Assembly (NCBI GenBank): GCA_016845145.1
Contig: JAERTE010000077.1
Span: forward strand, 28,363-92,362
Direction of reading: 5' to 3'
From: Rhodospirillaceae bacterium
GTDB taxonomy: Bacteria > Pseudomonadota > Alphaproteobacteria > Rhodospirillales > Casp-alpha2
DNA: 64,000 nt
The translations under genes and the position numbers were made by a program. The notes below the pieces were generated by a model. The model was given only the letters and a program-made list of their open reading frames with translations, was not told where the DNA came from and made no database searches. Positions 17,368 through 26,542 of the stretch are shown here, piece after piece (the stretch's first letter is position 1; the number at the start of each line of letters is the position of its first letter).

Positions 17368-18717
17368 ATGTGGGGGGTCGTGGATATTCTCCGACATTTT
17401 CGCCAGGCATCGGTAGCGATGCTGTTCGTGGTGATGTTGGTCTGGTCGGGCGGTTATGCCGGCACCGGGAGCGCGCACGCGGCTGCCAGCGTGGTGACGG
17501 ATATAAGAATCGGTTCTGCCGGCAACATTACCCGCATCGTTTTCGAATTTACGGAACGGCTGTCGGCCCGCGTTTTCGCACTCGCTGATCCTTACCGCGT
17601 GGTTATTGATTTGCCGGAGGTCGGCTGGCGCTTGCCGCCGAAACCGCTGCCCGTCGCCAGCGGCGTCTATGCGCGTTTGCGCTATGGCCTCTATAAGCCC
17701 GGAAATTCCCGCGTGGTTCTTGATCTCAACAAGCCCGCGACAATCGCCAATGCCGCGTTGATCGAGCCCAACGGCGCCTATGGACATCGTTTGGTGTTGG
17801 AGTTGGCGCCGAGCACGCGGGCTGCATTTCTGACCACCATGAAGGCCAGCGACATCACGATCGCGTCGCCGTCGATGCCTTCGAGGAAATCGCTCGCCGC
17901 GGCAACGAAGGTGCCGCCGCAGGCCAAAAACAAAGCCAAACCGCGCACCGCGCCCGCACCGGCCGTCAAGCAAGCCAAGTTCCAGCGTGCACCGCGTAAG
18001 CCGCCGCTGCGCCCGTCAACCGAACGCTATACGGTGGTGGTCGATCCAGGCCATGGCGGTGTCGATCCGGGAACGATCGGCAATTCCGGTGTTTACGAAA
18101 AACACGTGACCCTGGCCATGGCGCGCGCCATTCGCACGGCATTGGAGAAGTCGGGCCGTTTCACGGTGAGGCTGACCCGTGATCGGGATATTTTTATCCG
18201 ATTGCGCGAGCGCATCCGCCGGGCGCGCGAGGCAGGGGCTGATTTGTTCATTTCCATTCATGCCGATTCGATCAAAAACCGGAAAATCAGCGGCCCGTCT
18301 GTCTATACCCTGTCTGAACGCGCTTCCGATAAAGAGGCCGCGCAGTTGGCGGAAAAGGAAAACAAAGCGGACCTCATCGCCGGCATGGATCTCACACACC
18401 AGGATGCTCTGGTGACGGATATCCTGATCGATCTGGCGCAACGCGAATCGATGAACAAATCCGCTCGCTTTGCCGGTATGTTGGTTGGTGAACTGAAAAA
18501 GCGTACCAAGGTACTGCGCAATACGCACCGGTTTGCCGGTTTCGCGGTGCTCAAGGCGCCCGACGTGCCGTCGGTTTTGCTGGAACTCGGTTTCCTGTCC
18601 AACCCGCAAGACGAACGCGCGCTGCGTGATCGGCGTTACCGCGCGCGCATGGCCACAGGTGTGGCAAAAGCCGTGGACGCCTACTTCACACGGGTCGAAC
18701 AAGCTGCCGGACGCTAG
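17368..18717 (+). CDS. amiC: N-acetylmuramoyl-L-alanine amidase, AmiC type
   Basis: 449 residues. It has a signal peptide (about 10-36), an AMIN domain (about 38-150) that targets such amidases to the septum or pole, and a basic proline/alanine linker (175-215). The Amidase_3 catalytic domain (220-440) has VVDPGHGGVDPG, the glutamate of VYEKHVTL, SIHADS and the late VLLELGFLSN, the zinc ligands and catalytic residues of the family. It cleaves the stem peptide from peptidoglycan during cell separation. It is followed 126 bases later by the PBP1A gene, joining wall hydrolysis and synthesis. The name amiC is by architecture. Confidence 0.9.
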   Translation: MWGVVDILRHFRQASVAMLFVVMLVWSGGYAGTGSAHAAASVVTDIRIGSAGNITRIVFEFTERLSARVFALADPYRVVIDLPEVGWRLPPKPLPVASGVYARLRYGLYKPGNSRVVLDLNKPATIANAALIEPNGAYGHRLVLELAPSTRAAFLTTMKASDITIASPSMPSRKSLAAATKVPPQAKNKAKPRTAPAPAVKQAKFQRAPRKPPLRPSTERYTVVVDPGHGGVDPGTIGNSGVYEKHVTLAMARAIRTALEKSGRFTVRLTRDRDIFIRLRERIRRAREAGADLFISIHADSIKNRKISGPSVYTLSERASDKEAAQLAEKENKADLIAGMDLTHQDALVTDILIDLAQRESMNKSARFAGMLVGELKKRTKVLRNTHRFAGFAVLKAPDVPSVLLELGFLSNPQDERALRDRRYRARMATGVAKAVDAYFTRVEQAAGR

Positions 18718-18843
18718 ACCACTGCTGGTCAAGTGCTGATCCAGGCAATCATATTGACGCCATAATTCTCCATATATGCTACAAACTGACCTGGACGCAT
18801 TGTCCGTAAGGTTGTCATCATTTGACCGGGTATTCTCACGACC

Positions 18844-21291
18844 ATGATTCGCGCACTTCTGACAACTTTGGGCACGCTGTTGCTTCTGGCCGTGATCGGC
18901 GCCGGGGGCGGGCTGTTCATTTTTTACAAGTTTGGCCAAGCATTGCCCGACTACCGCCAGTTGGCGGATTACGAGCCGCCGGTGATGACCCGTGTGCATG
19001 CCGGTGACGGCCGTCTGCTGGCTGAGTATGCGGTGGAAAAGCGCGTCTTCGTACCTATCGGCGCGATGCCGAAAAAGGTCATCCAGGCGTTTTTGGCGGC
19101 TGAGGATCAGAATTTTTACTCGCACCAGGGCGTTGATTTCACCGGCGTTGCGCGCGCCGTGCTGGTTAACCTGAAAAACCTGGGCTCATCGAGGCGGCTG
19201 GTCGGCGCATCGACGATCACCCAGCAGGTGGCGAAGAACTTCCTGCTGACCAATGAGGTTTCGTGGCGGCGCAAGGTCAAGGAAGCGATTCTGGCCTTCC
19301 GTATCGAACGTGCATTTCCCAAACAACGCATCCTGGAGCTTTACCTGAACGAGATTTACCTGGGCTTCGGATCCTATGGGGTGGCAGCGGCGGCGTTGAA
19401 TTACTTCAACCGCTCGCTCGATGAATTGACGATTTCACAAATGGCGTTTCTGGCGGCCTTGCCGAAAGCGCCGAACAATTACCATCCCATCCGCAAACCC
19501 GATGCGGCGCGCGGACGGCGCGATTGGGTCGTCAGGCGCATGCTCGAAGAGCAATTCATTACGCCGCAAGAGGCCGCCGCCGCACGTGACGCACCGTTGT
19601 TGATCGCCAAACGCGACGAGACCCAACTCGTGACCGCGGCCTATTTCGCCGAGGAAGTGCGTCGTGAGCTGGAAGACCGCTACGGCGAGCAACAGCTTTA
19701 CAAGGGCGGGCTCTCGGTACGCACGACCATCGACCCGAAATTGCAGGCCATGGCCGACGACGCGGTGCGGGGCGGGCTTCAGGCTTACGATCGCCGGCAC
19801 GGCTACCGCGGACCGTTTTCGCAAATCGGTGCCGACGTGCGGCTCGACACTTCGCCGGATTGGCAACGCGCCCTGGCCCGTGTCGAACGGCCGAAGGGCA
19901 TGCATGAATGGTCGCTCGCGGTGGTGCTGGGCACGGATCAGAAATTCGCTTTTGTCGGCGTCGAGGACGGGAAACAAGGCCGCATTCCGTTGTCGGAATT
20001 GACATGGGCGCGCGAAGCGCTGGAAGACCAAAAACGCGGACCGAAAGTTCGCAAGCCTGCCGACGTTCTGGCCCGCGGCGATGTCGTTGCCGTGTCCAAG
20101 GCAATTCCGCGCGACAAGGACAAGCCGGTGCCGGAAGATTTCTACGGCCTCAGGCAGATCCCCGAAATCAATGGCGGTTTGGTGGCGCTCGACCCGCACA
20201 CAGGCCGCGTACTGGCGATGACCGGCGGTTATTCGCCGGAGTTGAGCGAGTTCAACCGCGCCACTCAGGCGCGCCGGCAGCCGGGATCGGCATTCAAGCC
20301 GTTCGTCTACCTGGCCGCGCTGGATCAGGGATATACGCCGGCAACCTTGATCCTCGACGCACCGTTCGTCATTGATCAGGGCCCGGGTTTGCCGAAATGG
20401 CGGCCCGCCAACTATACCAAGAAATTCTATGGCCCCTCGACCATGCGCCTGGGTATTGAGAAATCGCGCAACTTGATGACCGTGCGGCTGGCTCAGACCA
20501 TCGGCATGGACAAGGTGGCGACCTATGCCAAACGCTTCGGCATTGTCGATCGCTTGCCCGAGACGCTCGCCATGTCCTTAGGCGCTGGTGAGACCACCCT
20601 GATGCGTCTGACCACCGCCTACGCCATGTTGGTCAACGGCGGCAAGCGCATCACCCCGACCCTCATCGATCGCATCCAGGACCGCAACGGCCGTACCGTC
20701 TTCCGCCATGACGACCGCCAATGCGTGAAATGCCGGGCAGAATTCTGGACCCGTCAACCGCCGCCGGAGCAACCCGACACCCGCGACCAGATGACCAATC
20801 CCGGCAGCGCCTACCAAACCGTCGCCATGCTGGAAGGCGTCGTCAAGCGGGGCACCGGACGGCGCATCGCCGCTGTCGGCAAACCGCTCGCAGGCAAAAC
20901 CGGCACCACCAACAAAGAGCGCGACACTTGGTTCCTGGGCTTTTCCGCGGATTTGGCGGTCGGTGTGTTTGCCGGGTTCGACACGCCAATCCCCTTGGGC
21001 CGGCGCGAGACGGGGTCGTCGGTGGCCGCGCCCATCTTCCGTGATTTCATGGCGGCGGCCTTGAAGGACAAGCCCTCCATTCCGTTCCGTATCCCGCCCA
21101 ACATCAGTCTGGTGCGCGTCGATTCACGCACCGGTCAGTTGGCCGTGGCGGGCACGCGAAACGTCATTTTGGAAGCGTTCAAGCCCGGCACCGTGCCGAC
21201 CGGCGACAGCCAGGTGCTGGAAGGGCAGAGCTGGCGCGAGCCGGGAGCCGCGGCAAGCGGCGCCATCACGGGAACCGGCGGGCTTTATTAG
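18844..21291 (+). CDS. mrcA: Penicillin-binding protein 1A, bifunctional peptidoglycan synthase
   Basis: 815 residues. It has an N-terminal membrane anchor (5-30) and a GT51 glycosyltransferase domain with the catalytic EDQNFYSHQGVD near residue 85. An OB-like insert (about 310-430) is typical of class A PBPs. The transpeptidase domain carries the SxxK serine in PGSAFK, SRN as the SxN motif, and KTGTTN. It polymerises and cross-links peptidoglycan at the cytoplasmic membrane. The preceding amidase gene suggests a shared envelope cluster. Confidence 0.95.
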   Translation: MIRALLTTLGTLLLLAVIGAGGGLFIFYKFGQALPDYRQLADYEPPVMTRVHAGDGRLLAEYAVEKRVFVPIGAMPKKVIQAFLAAEDQNFYSHQGVDFTGVARAVLVNLKNLGSSRRLVGASTITQQVAKNFLLTNEVSWRRKVKEAILAFRIERAFPKQRILELYLNEIYLGFGSYGVAAAALNYFNRSLDELTISQMAFLAALPKAPNNYHPIRKPDAARGRRDWVVRRMLEEQFITPQEAAAARDAPLLIAKRDETQLVTAAYFAEEVRRELEDRYGEQQLYKGGLSVRTTIDPKLQAMADDAVRGGLQAYDRRHGYRGPFSQIGADVRLDTSPDWQRALARVERPKGMHEWSLAVVLGTDQKFAFVGVEDGKQGRIPLSELTWAREALEDQKRGPKVRKPADVLARGDVVAVSKAIPRDKDKPVPEDFYGLRQIPEINGGLVALDPHTGRVLAMTGGYSPELSEFNRATQARRQPGSAFKPFVYLAALDQGYTPATLILDAPFVIDQGPGLPKWRPANYTKKFYGPSTMRLGIEKSRNLMTVRLAQTIGMDKVATYAKRFGIVDRLPETLAMSLGAGETTLMRLTTAYAMLVNGGKRITPTLIDRIQDRNGRTVFRHDDRQCVKCRAEFWTRQPPPEQPDTRDQMTNPGSAYQTVAMLEGVVKRGTGRRIAAVGKPLAGKTGTTNKERDTWFLGFSADLAVGVFAGFDTPIPLGRRETGSSVAAPIFRDFMAAALKDKPSIPFRIPPNISLVRVDSRTGQLAVAGTRNVILEAFKPGTVPTGDSQVLEGQSWREPGAAASGAITGTGGLY

Positions 21292-21317
21292 GGTAGGCGC
21301 AAGCCGGGGGGCAAATC

Positions 21318-22175
21318 ATGACGAGCAAGATATTGTATGAGCGCGATGGCCGTATCGCACGCATCACGCTGAACCGCCCCGACGTCATGAACGCCATTGA
21401 CGACGAGGTGCCGATGCAACTGGCCGACGCCGTCGCCGAGGCCAACGCCGATGACGGCGTGCATGTGATTATTCTGGCGGGGAAGGGCCGCGCGTTTTGT
21501 GCCGGCTATGACCTTGCGTACTACGCGGGCGGCGAGGGTACGGGCCAGGCCGTGCAGGACATGCCCTGGGACCCGATGAAGGACTATGCGTTCATGTCCC
21601 AGGCGACCGAGCGCATCATGTCTGTATGGCGGTCCTTAAAGCCCGTCATTTGCAAGGTGCAGGGTTTTGCCGTGGCCGGTGGGTCTGACATCGCGCTTTG
21701 TGCCGATATGGTTGTGATGGCCGACGATGCCCAGATCGGCTACATGCCGGCGCGCGTCTGGGGCTGCCCGACGACGGCCATGTGGGTGTACCGGCTGGGG
21801 CCGGAGAAGGCCAAACGCATGCTGCTGACGGGTGACAAGATCGACGGTAAGGAAGCCGAGCGTCTGGGCCTGGTGTTGAAATCCGTCCCCGCAAACCAAC
21901 TGGACGCGGAGGTCGAAGCCTTGGCCGAACGCTTGTCCACCGTGCCCGCCAACCATTTGATGATGCAGAAGATGGTCATCAACCAGGCCATTGAGGCCAT
22001 GGGGTTGGCCAATACGCAACGCCTGGCGACGCTGGTCGATGGCATGACCCGCCATTCGCCGGAAGGCGTCAATTTCACTGCCCGTTCCGAAGCCGTCGGC
22101 TGGAAACAGGCGGTCGACGAACGCGACAACGGTACTTTCGATTGGACCCGCAACAAGCCCTTTGACGAAGATTAA
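21318..22175 (+). CDS. Enoyl-CoA hydratase/isomerase family protein
   Basis: 285 residues of the crotonase fold. It has LNRPDVMNAID at the N-terminus, GKGRAFCAGYDL as the first oxyanion loop, and VAGGSDIALCADMV as the second. In the usual second glutamate position it reads YMPARVWGCP, so the classic hydratase pair of glutamates is not obvious; the reaction could be isomerisation, hydrolysis or hydration of another acyl-CoA. A GGGGGG ribosome site precedes the ATG. It starts 26 bases after PBP1A and is followed by the RraA-like gene. Confidence 0.8.
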   Translation: MTSKILYERDGRIARITLNRPDVMNAIDDEVPMQLADAVAEANADDGVHVIILAGKGRAFCAGYDLAYYAGGEGTGQAVQDMPWDPMKDYAFMSQATERIMSVWRSLKPVICKVQGFAVAGGSDIALCADMVVMADDAQIGYMPARVWGCPTTAMWVYRLGPEKAKRMLLTGDKIDGKEAERLGLVLKSVPANQLDAEVEALAERLSTVPANHLMMQKMVINQAIEAMGLANTQRLATLVDGMTRHSPEGVNFTARSEAVGWKQAVDERDNGTFDWTRNKPFDED

Positions 22176-22246
22176 CCCCCGAGCCTTGCACTGATGGCCG
22201 TCGGGCCGCATGGTTTGTGTATTCAAACCTGATTGCGGGAATTCCC

Positions 22247-22906
22247 ATGACCAATACGACACAAGACTTGGCCGCGCGCGCCGCCAGCATCGCCACAGCG
22301 ACTTTCGCCAACGCTTTGGATGATTTCGGCCTTGCGGACACCATGATCCTGCCCACCATCAAGGCCGTGGCGCCCGGCATGCGCTTTGCCGGGCCGGCAG
22401 TGACGGTGCGCGAAAGCGTTGGCCCGGCCGGTACTTATACATCGGCGGATTTCCGCGTCGGTGCGATGATCGACGCCGCGGGGCCGGGCGACGTGGTGGT
22501 TGTTGCGGGCGAGGGGGCGAATATTTCGACCTGGGGCGGCATGGCGTCGTTTGCGGCGAAAAAGAAAGGTGTTGCGGGCTTGTTGGCGGATGTGGGCGTG
22601 CGCGACGTGGAGGAAATGGTGGAGTTCGACTTCCCGGTTTTCGCCCGCCACTTAACCCCGCTGACGGGCCGCACACGCCTCAAGATCGAAGCCATCAACG
22701 AGCCCGTGGTGGTCGACGGCGTGCCTGTGGCGCCGGGTGACATCGTGGTCGCCGACGGCACCGGCGCGGTGGTCCTGCCCGCTGGAAAAGCGGCCGAAAT
22801 TATTGAGAACGCCGAGCGCTATTCGGCCGACGATGCGGCGGCAATCAAAGATCTGGACGGCGGCCTGACGTTCACCGAGGCGATGGCGAAGTATACGCGG
22901 ATATAG
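22247..22906 (+). CDS. RraA-like protein / HMG-type aldolase family
   Basis: 219 residues. The fold is the RraA/4-hydroxy-4-methyl-2-oxoglutarate aldolase type, recognised by the GMRFAGPAVTV strand, the GGMASFAAKKKGVAGLLADVGVRD active-site loop, and the C-terminal PGDIVVADGTGAVVLP. The family divides into metal-dependent aldolases/decarboxylases and RNase E inhibitors. The active-site GxxR/D pattern (ADVGVRD) is retained, favouring an enzyme. ATG 22247 is used in place of an upstream start with no conserved residues. The neighbouring crotonase makes an acid-degradation role plausible. Confidence 0.75.
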   Translation: MTNTTQDLAARAASIATATFANALDDFGLADTMILPTIKAVAPGMRFAGPAVTVRESVGPAGTYTSADFRVGAMIDAAGPGDVVVVAGEGANISTWGGMASFAAKKKGVAGLLADVGVRDVEEMVEFDFPVFARHLTPLTGRTRLKIEAINEPVVVDGVPVAPGDIVVADGTGAVVLPAGKAAEIIENAERYSADDAAAIKDLDGGLTFTEAMAKYTRI

Positions 22907-23030
22907 TCCTTGTACTGAAAGGAACTCAAGGAACTGGTTGGATAAATCTCGATCGCAGCTTGAAGCTAATTTCTACTTTTCCTTGATCTCCTAAAGATTT
23001 ATCGACTACGGTTTGAGAAAAGAAAGCGCG

Positions 23031-23045
23031 AAAGCCTTGGGCTTT
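23031..23045. promoter_or_regulatory. Hairpin in the leader of the first island gene
   Basis: AAAGCC-TTG-GGCTTT forms a 6-base perfect stem with a 3-base loop, extended by CGCG arms on both sides with small bulges. It lies about 40 bases before the start at 23081. It could be a terminator of the RraA transcript or a structured leader, but no T-run follows. The rest of the 174-base gap shows nothing else. Confidence 0.35.
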
Positions 23046-23080
23046 CATCGCGATGTGATCTTGTCGGAAAGGTAGAGAGG

Positions 23081-25141
23081 ATGATGCGCACATTAAATAG
23101 GAAGCATATTATCTATGGTTCGCTATTTGTTTTGGGCTTGGCTACTGGAATGCTCATTGGCGGAACGCTTTATGTAAATGATATTTATTCTGAAGTTAAG
23201 AAGTTCCGTTCGAAACCGAAATACAGTGCATTCGATAAGCTATTCAATTCAACAGGGCTAAATGGGCATCTCATCAGGGCCATGCTGTTCGTACGGGGCA
23301 GCCGAGTTTACATGCGCGAAATTCGTGATTGGACATATGAAACCCAGCGCGAAACCATCGGGAATGACTTCATCACCAAGGCCATAATCTTAGACGATTT
23401 TGGGTCCATGAGTGACGGGGAATTTCGCAACTACATTAGGGCGTTTCCATACGATATTGACGAAATCACAGACCAGATACAAACTCGCATTTGGTCCGGT
23501 TCCGTGAGTTTGTTCGAACTCATTGAGGGGCAGCCGATTGCGGGTGATCTCGCAGCGGACTGGGTCGCTGAATTTCTCGTCTCTCGACGCGATCCGCAGT
23601 TGTTTCAAAAGTCACTCAAGTATTTATCGTTCTCTGAGAACATAGATTACACGAATTTGCTCGGTTCCTACGGTGCCCCGAATGGAATCTGGATGAACTC
23701 TGTTCCGATACCGAGCCAATCCGCTCATTCGATAGTTTCCTGGTTGGACAAAAAGACTGCGTCACGAACTTTCGATTTTTCTAAGTTCGCATGGTTTATG
23801 TCCAAGGTGTTAAAGGAGGGCAACGACGAGGAGAAAAATACGATATCTTGGGTTTTTCTTGAGAACGCTGGATATGTTGACCGTGAGGTCATCGGTGACG
23901 CCTTTTATGTTTCGGAGGGAATAGACGCACGGTTTCTTTCCGAGATGTTCATGAAATTGCGGCAGCGCTCCGACGCGATCGCCTTATATATGTTCAGACG
24001 AATCTTGCCACATGCACTGCCGGCGGCGGAGTTTATTGCGGAAGAAATTTTGAAGGAACCCGATTCGATACTCAGAAAAAGCGTTATCGTATGGCTGGTC
24101 CGATATAAAAGCCCTTTAGGAATCAAATATATTGACGAGGCATTTTCCGGATCAGCGCCGCGTCACACAGAGTTCTCCCGTGTTTCCGAGTATATTTTTG
24201 GCTCAGAGGCTGCGCAAAAATACATCGAGCTTTCCAAGCACGATTACCAGGAAACCGGAAAGACTTGGCCGCCTTCCTACGTCGATGGGCCGCCTTCAAT
24301 CGATGAGACGGAGAACTGGACAGCTTTCATCGCTAAATATCCATGGTTTCCTGGAACGGACGACGCGTATTTCAGATTGGCATACAGTCAATATCGGAAC
24401 CGGGATTACATTGGCGCGTTGAGAACGATCCGCGAGTTTACACGAAAAGGTAAGCTTCTAGACAAGGATGCCGGCCCTGCGCTTGGCCAGATTGTTCGAC
24501 GCATACCGCTAGAGGAATTGCCGGCAGGTGAAAAGGAATTGCGTCTTCTCGTGAAGCATTTTCAACAAATGCAGGCGAATATCCTTCAATTTGCAATGCG
24601 CCAAGTAACGAGTCTGCGAGATACCCGCAATGCAATTTGGTGGATTAAAAAACATTCCCGCTATGCCGTCTTGCTGGGAGACATTGAAGATATCGGGGAC
24701 TATGAAACTGCGATAAATTCGCTTGAACGAGTCCCCCGGTATGACAAGCCTGCTGCTGCTTTTGCACAGAAATTGCTGGGTTATAGGAAGCAAAAAGAGA
24801 GAAAAGCCATCTATTCCATGATTGAAGCGTTGCCTGGATTTCTGAATCCCGCGGACATTCATTGGACTGCCGACGTTGATAGGGAGGACGTTTGGAGAAA
24901 AGAACTCCACAAGCTTGGACAGTTCGTCAAGAAACATCTTAGTGAACAGCCCGAAAAGCGGCAGGATATCAGGCGATGGTATGTCGTATGGGCGATGTTC
25001 ATGGATCAAGAGCCGAGAGCATGGGGCGTTTCGAGAGAAAAGAACAAGTTTGATGAAGGGCATGAAGCTCTTGTTTCAGGAATTTTACGCGAGTTCGCAG
25101 CCGATTATAGTCAACTCAAACGATATTATGGTGGGTATTGA
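23081..25141 (+). CDS. Unknown membrane-anchored helical-repeat protein
   Basis: 686 residues; I do not recognise the family. A single hydrophobic segment at about residues 11-29 (IIYGSLFVLGLATGMLIGG) would anchor it with the bulk in the periplasm. The middle (about 280-400) reads like HEAT-type helix pairs. Residues 410-460 (FIAKYPWFPGTDDAYFRLAYSQYRNRDYIGALRTI) resemble a TPR/BamD-like repeat. No catalytic motif is visible. Codon use and composition are AT-richer than neighbouring genes, which suggests transfer. The start has two ATGs in a row after GAGAGG. It lies 10 bases from the next small membrane gene, so it is probably co-transcribed. Confidence 0.7.
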   Translation: MMRTLNRKHIIYGSLFVLGLATGMLIGGTLYVNDIYSEVKKFRSKPKYSAFDKLFNSTGLNGHLIRAMLFVRGSRVYMREIRDWTYETQRETIGNDFITKAIILDDFGSMSDGEFRNYIRAFPYDIDEITDQIQTRIWSGSVSLFELIEGQPIAGDLAADWVAEFLVSRRDPQLFQKSLKYLSFSENIDYTNLLGSYGAPNGIWMNSVPIPSQSAHSIVSWLDKKTASRTFDFSKFAWFMSKVLKEGNDEEKNTISWVFLENAGYVDREVIGDAFYVSEGIDARFLSEMFMKLRQRSDAIALYMFRRILPHALPAAEFIAEEILKEPDSILRKSVIVWLVRYKSPLGIKYIDEAFSGSAPRHTEFSRVSEYIFGSEAAQKYIELSKHDYQETGKTWPPSYVDGPPSIDETENWTAFIAKYPWFPGTDDAYFRLAYSQYRNRDYIGALRTIREFTRKGKLLDKDAGPALGQIVRRIPLEELPAGEKELRLLVKHFQQMQANILQFAMRQVTSLRDTRNAIWWIKKHSRYAVLLGDIEDIGDYETAINSLERVPRYDKPAAAFAQKLLGYRKQKERKAIYSMIEALPGFLNPADIHWTADVDREDVWRKELHKLGQFVKKHLSEQPEKRQDIRRWYVVWAMFMDQEPRAWGVSREKNKFDEGHEALVSGILREFAADYSQLKRYYGGY

Positions 25142-25151
25142 GGAATAGTCC

Positions 25152-25478
25152 GTGGTTTATGTTCTCGCGATTTTCGGTTTCTTATGCGCTGGCTTCATCG
25201 TTTCTATTTATTTTGCGCGTGGCCGCAACAGCAATGCGGACAAGATACAAGTGCTTTTGAACGAACTACCTGTTGTCGATGGTACAGACAGGGTCTTGAT
25301 GGAAGTCGAAATCGAAAAGCTCAGACGCTCGGATACGCCATGGTTCGAGAAAAGCATATCTACTATCGGGACAATCGCCTTTTTCAGCATGGTAGCGGCG
25401 ACAGTCATTCAGACAATTGATGCAAGTATCACGAAAGAAAAAAATACGATATTATTTGAAAAAAAATACAAAGATTGA
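25152..25478 (+). CDS. Small two-helix membrane protein, possibly the N-terminal part of a split gene
   Basis: 108 residues, GTG start, unrecognised. A first hydrophobic helix (residues 3-21), a soluble segment (25-68) and a second helix (72-90) end in a lysine-rich tail. The frame ends by TGA just after two A-tracts (A7 at 25438-25444 and A8 at 25459-25466). The following reading frame begins inside this one, in the +1 frame, without a ribosome site. One base less in either A-tract would make a single 289-residue protein. It is either a frameshifted gene, a slippage-expressed gene or two overlapping genes. Confidence 0.6.
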   Translation: MVYVLAIFGFLCAGFIVSIYFARGRNSNADKIQVLLNELPVVDGTDRVLMEVEIEKLRRSDTPWFEKSISTIGTIAFFSMVAATVIQTIDASITKEKNTILFEKKYKD

Positions 25479-26022
25479 TCAGAAATCAAAAAATATACAA
25501 AAAATACTATTCGATATTTCGAAAAAAATTGTTGATGAATACGGAAAGACCGGAAGGTTTGATCAATCTTCGAGGGCAATTCTTGCAACTTATGTCGAAA
25601 ATATGGAAGCGAAAAACAAGATTGAATCGCAGGACGTGAACTATTTGTACAATGCTTACATGTTGCTCGGAAAATATGGTCGGGCTGCCCGATTGGCAGA
25701 GGAAAACGTCGTAATATCCGCGGAAATGTGGCCAACGGATCGACTGACCATCGCGGAATTTTATTACACTCAGGGCTTCGATAGAAAAGCGTTATTAATG
25801 GTTCCCGAGTTGACGAATGCCCGTGAGAAATTGCCTTCGGATGTTGGCGTCCGACTACAAATATTATTGGCCACAATTAACCCGGAATCAGTCAAGGATA
25901 TCGTGACGCTGGTGTCTGGAATTGCAAAGGTCAGTAGAAACGATGCAGAAAAAATTATCGAAGATGGTGTACTTCGGCTGCGCGAAGCCCGAAAGGAACG
26001 GGGCATAACTACGGCAAATTAG
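25420..26022 (+). CDS. Unknown basic protein with TPR-like helices, possibly the C-terminal part of a split gene
   Basis: 200 residues from ATG 25420, unrecognised. The beginning is very basic (RKKKIRYYLKK), and the rest (about 70-185) is helical with TPR-like alternation (YNAYMLLGKYGRAARLAEE). It overlaps the preceding gene by 59 bases in the +1 frame and has no visible ribosome site, so independent translation is doubtful. Codon usage is AT-rich, like the other island genes. Removing one A from the tract at 25459-25466 joins it to the membrane protein before it. Confidence 0.55.
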   Translation: MQVSRKKKIRYYLKKNTKIDQKSKNIQKILFDISKKIVDEYGKTGRFDQSSRAILATYVENMEAKNKIESQDVNYLYNAYMLLGKYGRAARLAEENVVISAEMWPTDRLTIAEFYYTQGFDRKALLMVPELTNAREKLPSDVGVRLQILLATINPESVKDIVTLVSGIAKVSRNDAEKIIEDGVLRLREARKERGITTAN

Positions 26023-26542
26023 TCTGACGGGAAACGAAGGCGGTCCTGTTTCTCTAGACCACGACGATGTGGCGCCGGTCGACCGTACACCGTTTAACAT
26101 GAAACCACCAATCCTCGAACTGACAGATTTGGCTCGTATTTCGAGTTGGAGTTTCTACTCATGAATTCTTGCGGATTTAGAAATAGGAATTTATTGACTT
26201 TTTCGGATTTAATGTTATATGGGTTAGGCATCGCTGGTCCATCCTTGCATTTGGCCAATGACGGCGCGCTATTTGACATTCGAATAGGGTTTTGACCGGC
26301 ACCGATGCTTGCCTGTGGGCGGGATTGTTGGGACCGGTTGCGACGGAAAGAACGACATTCCCGCGAAGGCGGGGGCGAGAGAAAATTGGGTTCGGTCCCC
26401 AGTTTTTTTATGTTTCTATTAAAAACAATAGGTTCTGACCCGGGTTTTTCGGGGAAGGTGCGTCGGAATTGGAGATAATTGGGTTCGTTCCGCCACTTTT
26501 TTTTGGAGAGAAGGCGTCGCGCCCTGGTTTGGGGGGAGGGAA
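26023..26542. repeat. Non-coding tail of the island with repeat units
   Basis: About 520 bases without a supported gene. CCCGC-GAAG-GCGGG (26360-26373) is a short hairpin of the kind scattered through alphaproteobacterial genomes. Three related units follow near 26384-26410, 26427-26449 and 26476-26503. Each has a core like AATTGGGTTC, a few divergent bases, and a run of T. They look like decayed REP-type or insertion-element end sequences. No transposase is nearby. The remaining part (26023-26340) is AT-rich without features. Confidence 0.5.

Noticed and set aside
18016..19125. 369-codon minus-strand frame across amiC and the PBP1A start
   Set aside because: Antisense to two genes with complete catalytic motifs, and without a recognised domain.
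26360..26503. CRISPR-like array
   Set aside because: Three imperfect units with unequal spacing and T-runs do not form repeat-spacer structure.
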